From a bacterium (GTDB taxonomy: Bacteria; Patescibacteriota; Minisyncoccia; Minisyncoccales; JAGLPU01), in assembly GCA_030594935.1 (NCBI GenBank), contig JAUVEE010000025.1:1-9068 (forward strand): 9,068 bases of DNA, in the 5' to 3' direction. The notes beneath the pieces were generated by a model, which did not search any database, was not told where the DNA came from, and saw only the letters and a program-made list of their open reading frames with translations. Made by a program: the position numbers and the translations under genes. Shown here one piece after another: positions 5,568 through 9,068 of this stretch (its first letter is position 1; the number at the start of each line of letters is the position of its first letter).

Positions 5568-7511
5568 ATGGCTAAAAAGATGTCAGTAAAACTAGTTAAA
5601 AAAGGAGATTCATATTTTCCCAGCGCCGAGTTCAAGAAAAAAGCTTGGTTGAAAGATGCTTCTGTCTATAAAGAAAGTCCTCTTAAATTTTGGGAAAAGC
5701 AGGCCAAAAAGCTGTTTTGGTTCAAAAAATGGCGGAAGGTTTTTTCTCACCAGCCTCCTTATTTCAAATGGTTTGTCAACGGAAAAACGAATATTACCAG
5801 CAGTATTTTTGAAGAGAATGCTTTGGGTTTTTCTCGAATTAAGAACAAGGTTGCTTTGATTTGGGAACCGGAGTCGTTGGAGGAAAAGCCAAGGATAATA
5901 ACTTATTACGAACTTTTCAAAAAAGTTAACCGTTTTGCCAACGCTCTTAAAAAAATGGGAGTGAAAAAAGGCGACAAGGTGGGAATTTATCTGCCCATGA
6001 TTCCGGAAGCGATGATAGCTATGCTGGCCTGCGCCAGAATCGGAGCGATCCATGCGGTTGTTTTTTCCGCTTTCAGTCCGACAGCTTTGAAATTGCGCCT
6101 GCAAGACACCCAGACAAAAGTTTTAATAACTGCTGACGGCTATTTTCGCAAAGGAAAAGTCATTAATCTGAAGCAAAATGCGGATAAAGGAATTAAAGGA
6201 ACAAATGTTAAAAAAATAGTGGTGGTTGAGCGCGCCAAGAATCAAATTTCAATGAAAAAAAACAGAGATTATTTTTGGCACGATCTAACTGAAAAAGAAA
6301 GCGATTTTTGCCAGCCGGCGATAATGGATGCCGAAGATTTGCTGTTTATACTTTATACCAGCGGCAGCACCGGGCGGCCCAAAGGAACGGTTCAAGCTTG
6401 CGGCGGCTATGCGGTCCAAGCTTATGCCACAGCCAAGTATATTTTTGATTTAAAAGAAGATGATATTTTTTGGTCAACCGCTGATGTGGGCTGGGTTACC
6501 GGACACACTTACAGCTGCTACGGTCCCTTGCTGAATGGCACCACTTTTATTATTTTTGAAGGTTTGCCCAGCTGGCCTCAGCCGGACCGCTGGGCGCAGA
6601 CCATTGAAAAATACGGAGCAACGATTTTCTATACCGCTCCCACGGCAATTAGGATGTTCATTAAAACACTGGGCAGCCTTAGTAGGTATAAATTTGACAG
6701 TTTGCGCATTATTAGTTCAGTGGGAGAGCCGATCGATGACTCCTCTTGGAATTGGTTTTTTAAAGAAGTGGGCAAGGGAAAATGCTCTTTGGTTGACACC
6801 TGGTGGCAAACTGAAACCGGAGGCATTATAATGACCTCTTTGCCCGGCATTGGTCCGTTTAAGCCCTGTTTTACCGGCTTGCCTTTTCCTGGAGTGAAGG
6901 TTGATATTTTAAATGATAAAGGCAAGTCCTTGCCTCCCGATAAAGAGGGAAACTTGGTGATTTTGCCTCCTTTTAATCCCGGCTTGTTGCGCGGGGTTTA
7001 CAAGAATCCAAAGAAATATGCGCAGACTTACTGGTCTCAATTTGGTCCAAAAGTCTACTTTACCAGTGATACCGCCTATAAAGATAAAAAGGGATTGATC
7101 AGGATTGTGGGGCGTTCCGACGACGTAATTAAAGTTGCCGGACACCGCTTAACCACCGGCGAGCTGGAAGACGCTATTAATCAATTAAAAAATATTACTG
7201 AAAGCGCGGTTATCGGAATTCCGGACAAGATTAAAGGAGAGGCGCCGATTGCTTTTATAATTTCCCATGCCAAGAAATCTTTGACCGCTTTACAAGCAGA
7301 AGTTTCCGCCCAAGTCAGAAAAGAGATCGGACCGATTGCTTCCTTGAAAAACGTTTACCTGGTTGCTGATTTGCCCAAAACAAGAAGCGGCAAAATAATG
7401 AGGAGAATTTTAAGGAAGTTATTCTCGGGAGAAGACTTGGGAGACCTTTCCACTTTAGCTAACGCCGAAAGCGTGGAAGCGATTAGAAAAATAATTAAAA
7501 CGCAAAAATAA
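5568..7511 (+). CDS. acs: AMP-forming acetyl-CoA synthetase
   Basis: A complete 647-residue acetate-CoA ligase (Salmonella Acs is 652). It activates acetate with ATP to acetyl-AMP and then forms acetyl-CoA, releasing AMP and pyrophosphate. An Acs-type N-terminal domain (about 20-130) precedes the AMP-binding core. The nucleotide loop is YTSGSTGRPKGT (263-274). The substrate-pocket region WSTADVGWVTGHTYSCYGPL (302-321) is followed by FEGLPSWPQPDRWAQTIEKY (330-349). WWQTETGG (412-419) carries the tryptophan (W413) that restricts the pocket to short acids. The hinge region contains GRSDDVIKVAGHR (515-527). The catalytic lysine in PKTRSGKIMRR is K609, the residue that protein acetyltransferases modify in other bacteria. 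The assignment to acetate rather than propionate rests on the tryptophan. It opens an operon: the pilin gene starts 1 bp after its stop, and ppsA follows. AGGA at 5560-5563 supports this start. Confidence 0.95.
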   Translation: MAKKMSVKLVKKGDSYFPSAEFKKKAWLKDASVYKESPLKFWEKQAKKLFWFKKWRKVFSHQPPYFKWFVNGKTNITSSIFEENALGFSRIKNKVALIWEPESLEEKPRIITYYELFKKVNRFANALKKMGVKKGDKVGIYLPMIPEAMIAMLACARIGAIHAVVFSAFSPTALKLRLQDTQTKVLITADGYFRKGKVINLKQNADKGIKGTNVKKIVVVERAKNQISMKKNRDYFWHDLTEKESDFCQPAIMDAEDLLFILYTSGSTGRPKGTVQACGGYAVQAYATAKYIFDLKEDDIFWSTADVGWVTGHTYSCYGPLLNGTTFIIFEGLPSWPQPDRWAQTIEKYGATIFYTAPTAIRMFIKTLGSLSRYKFDSLRIISSVGEPIDDSSWNWFFKEVGKGKCSLVDTWWQTETGGIIMTSLPGIGPFKPCFTGLPFPGVKVDILNDKGKSLPPDKEGNLVILPPFNPGLLRGVYKNPKKYAQTYWSQFGPKVYFTSDTAYKDKKGLIRIVGRSDDVIKVAGHRLTTGELEDAINQLKNITESAVIGIPDKIKGEAPIAFIISHAKKSLTALQAEVSAQVRKEIGPIASLKNVYLVADLPKTRSGKIMRRILRKLFSGEDLGDLSTLANAESVEAIRKIIKTQK

Positions 7512-7512
7512 A

Positions 7513-7998
7513 ATGTCTAAAGGTTTTACTTTAATTGAACTTTTAGTGGTTATCGCTATTATTGGGCTGTTAATCATAGTGATAGTGATATCATTGGCAA
7601 ACGCTAAAGAAAAAGCTGAGATTGCGGAGGCTACTCAGGTAGTAGACGAATTATATAGAGTCATTGTGGTGAATTACCTTGAATCAGGAGGAACATCTCC
7701 TGCCAATATAGGGCTGGGCACTGCCTGTACTTATTGGGGACCGGGAACAGTAGTCGGATTTGTTAATAACAATGGAGATGTATATGATAACTGGGTAGGC
7801 CCCTTTTTCACTGAAATTCCCAAAGATCCCTGGGGAAACTGCTATGTCATGGAAGGTCCGATTGGAGAAGGGTGTCCGGGAAATCCTTACGGGGCAACAG
7901 TTTGCTCTGCTGGGCCTGATGGAGTTTTTGAAGGCTGGGACAGCCCTTTAGACAGCAGAGGAGATGATATTTGCCGAGAATTTGGCTGTAATTTTTAA
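7513..7998 (+). CDS. Type II secretion/type IV pilin-like major pseudopilin (GspG-like)
   Basis: A 161-residue prepilin-type protein. The N-terminus MSKG|FTLIELLVVIAIIG is a textbook class III signal: cleavage by prepilin peptidase after G4, N-methylated F5, and E9 at mature position +5. A hydrophobic helix runs to about 28 and continues amphipathically to about 55. The globular part has the GspG-like order DPWGNCYVM (105-113), then SAGPDGVFEGWD (132-143) and SRGDDI (148-153). This resembles the calcium-binding loop of major pseudopilins, although GspG, PilE/PilA-like and other minor types cannot be separated by eye. Six cysteines occur, all in the exported part (72, 110, 121, 131, 154, 159), enough for three disulfides. 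The gene starts 1 bp after the acs stop, with no Shine-Dalgarno motif, so translation is probably coupled to acs. No assembly ATPase, platform protein or peptidase gene is in the window. Confidence 0.88.
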   Translation: MSKGFTLIELLVVIAIIGLLIIVIVISLANAKEKAEIAEATQVVDELYRVIVVNYLESGGTSPANIGLGTACTYWGPGTVVGFVNNNGDVYDNWVGPFFTEIPKDPWGNCYVMEGPIGEGCPGNPYGATVCSAGPDGVFEGWDSPLDSRGDDICREFGCNF

Positions 7999-8024
7999 AA
8001 GTATTAACTATTTAAAAGTACAAG

Positions 8025-9068
8025 ATGAAAAAAAACATTCTCTGGTTTTCCGAAATTTGGGCAAAAGATGTTCCTTTAGTGGGCGGCAAGAACGCTTCTT
8101 TGGGAGAGATGTATTCTGAATTAACAAAAAAAGGAATTAACATTCCCAATGGTTTTGTTTTGACTGCTGATGCTTATTGGTATTTTTTCAAGGAGAATAA
8201 AATAGATGCTGAGTTGGAGCAGATTTTTCAGAAATTCAAACCGGGAAACATTAAGAGCCTGCAAAAAACAGGCTTAGCTGCCCGCAAGCTGGTTCTGGGA
8301 GCCAAGTTTCCCGCTGATATGGAAAAAGATATTAGAGAAAATTATCGCCGGCTGTCCCAAGAATACAAACAAAAGAATGTTGATGTCGCTGTTCGTTCTT
8401 CGGCCACGGCCGAGGATCTGCCGGACGCCAGTTTTGCCGGCCAGCACGAAACTTCTCTTAATGTTTTCGGCGAAAAGAAACTGCTGCAAATAGTCAAGAA
8501 ATGCATTGCTTCCTTATTTACTGACCGGGCCATCTCTTACCGGGAAGAGAAGGGGTTTAAACACTTGGGAATTGCTCTTTCGGTCGGTGTTCAAAAAATG
8601 ATTAGAAGCGATTTATCTTCTTCGGGAATAATGTTTACTTTGGATACGGAGACCGGTTTTCGCAACGCGGTTTTGATTAATTCTATTTGGGGGATTGGCG
8701 AAATGATTGTTCAGGGAAAAATTACTCCGGATGAATTTTTTGTTTTCAAGCCAACTTTAAAGCAGGGTTATCAGTCTATCTTTTTAAAGAATTTAGGCCG
8801 GAAAGATAAAAAATATATTTACGATAAAAATAGCGGCATTAAAGAAGTGGTTGTTAAACCAAAAGATCAATTAAGGTTTTCTTTAGAAGATAAGGATATT
8901 TTGACTTTGGCTAAGTGGGGCTGTCAAATCGAAGAGCATTACGGCCGGCCTCAAGACATTGAATGGGCAAAGGACGGCCAGACCGGCCGACTGTTCATTG
9001 TTCAAGCCAGGCCGGAAACTGTTCATGCCTTGAATGCCAAGTCTTATGAGGAATATAGGATAAAGACT
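8025..9068 (+). CDS. ppsA: Phosphoenolpyruvate synthase, N-terminal part (cut by window end)
   Basis: An open frame of 348 codons running off the window, corresponding to roughly the first 44% of a normal enzyme of about 790 residues. PpsA converts pyruvate and ATP to PEP, AMP and phosphate via a phosphohistidine. The visible part is the PPDK-type ATP-grasp domain: LVGGKNASLGEM (18-29), VAVRSSATAEDLPDASFAGQ (121-140), GIMFTLDTETGFRNAV (201-216), IWGIGEMIVQGKITPDEF (221-238), DIEWAKDG (311-318) and IVQARPETV (325-333). The swivelling phosphohistidine domain and the C-terminal TIM barrel lie beyond the edge, so PPDK or a related rifampin phosphotransferase is not formally excluded; the motif wording fits PpsA best. 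It begins 26 bp after the pilin stop, with no Shine-Dalgarno motif. It probably shares a transcript with acs. Confidence 0.92.
   Translation, partial: MKKNILWFSEIWAKDVPLVGGKNASLGEMYSELTKKGINIPNGFVLTADAYWYFFKENKIDAELEQIFQKFKPGNIKSLQKTGLAARKLVLGAKFPADMEKDIRENYRRLSQEYKQKNVDVAVRSSATAEDLPDASFAGQHETSLNVFGEKKLLQIVKKCIASLFTDRAISYREEKGFKHLGIALSVGVQKMIRSDLSSSGIMFTLDTETGFRNAVLINSIWGIGEMIVQGKITPDEFFVFKPTLKQGYQSIFLKNLGRKDKKYIYDKNSGIKEVVVKPKDQLRFSLEDKDILTLAKWGCQIEEHYGRPQDIEWAKDGQTGRLFIVQARPETVHALNAKSYEEYRIKT

Noticed and set aside
5610..6104. Minus-strand open frame of 164 codons inside acs
   Set aside because: It lies entirely within the conserved Acs N-terminal region on the opposite strand and has no recognisable motif; it is a shadow of the real gene.
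1..9068. Search for a mobile element, CRISPR array, toxin-antitoxin pair or defence system
   Set aside because: No direct-repeat array, transposase or integrase motif, terminal inverted repeats or defence-family protein was seen. All the larger genes are housekeeping or surface-protein families.

Overview
The window looks like an ordinary chromosomal stretch from a bacterium with a compact, moderately AT-rich genome. The best guess is a member of the Candidate Phyla Radiation (Patescibacteria, Parcubacteria-like). The reasons are: very tight gene packing (gaps of 1, 1, 4, 5 and 7 bp); A-rich leaders that mostly lack a Shine-Dalgarno motif; tRNA genes without an encoded CCA; family variants I associate with that group, such as the MQPV stretch after the LepA G2 motif and the FDLYASLDGGLLFPEAIEM-type segment before the thioredoxin fold; and a tiny lysine-rich one-helix membrane ORF. 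This is inference from sequence style, not a database match. TGA acts as a stop (the divIC-like and gap genes end with it, and no other gene has it in frame), so the recoded TGA=Gly of Gracilibacteria/SR1 does not apply.

Layout. (1) Positions 1-44 hold what is probably the 3' end of an upstream gene, followed 5 bp later by complete lepA (translation factor EF4). (2) The 122-bp gap after lepA contains a possible 34-residue membrane protein on the minus strand. (3) A FtsB/DivIC-like cell-division protein (1942-2325) is followed after 1 bp by tRNA-Gly(CCC), and 7 bp later by tRNA-Thr(CGT). (4) A four-gene plus-strand operon runs from 2546 to 5407: a membrane-anchored or lipoprotein thioredoxin-fold protein with CPHC, a ROK-family sugar kinase, a small glutaredoxin-like protein with CPYC, and glyceraldehyde-3-phosphate dehydrogenase. 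A strong intrinsic terminator follows at 5429-5466. (5) A perfect TATAAT at 5479-5484 and a roughly 80-nt leader precede a second transcription unit: AMP-forming acetyl-CoA synthetase, a GspG/type IV pilin-like protein, and phosphoenolpyruvate synthase, which is cut by the window end.

How the parts fit. Two themes recur. One is central carbon metabolism: sugar phosphorylation, the NAD-linked GAPDH step, acetate activation, and pyruvate to PEP. The other is thiol chemistry and the cell surface: an exported CxxC protein, a cytosolic glutaredoxin, and a secreted pseudopilin with six cysteines that could be a disulfide-bonded client. I see no mobile element, CRISPR array, defence cassette or clearly new system. 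The most interesting points are the tRNA operon abutting the division gene with a promoter-like sequence inside the coding end, the antisense mini membrane protein, and the pseudopilin lodged between acs and ppsA.
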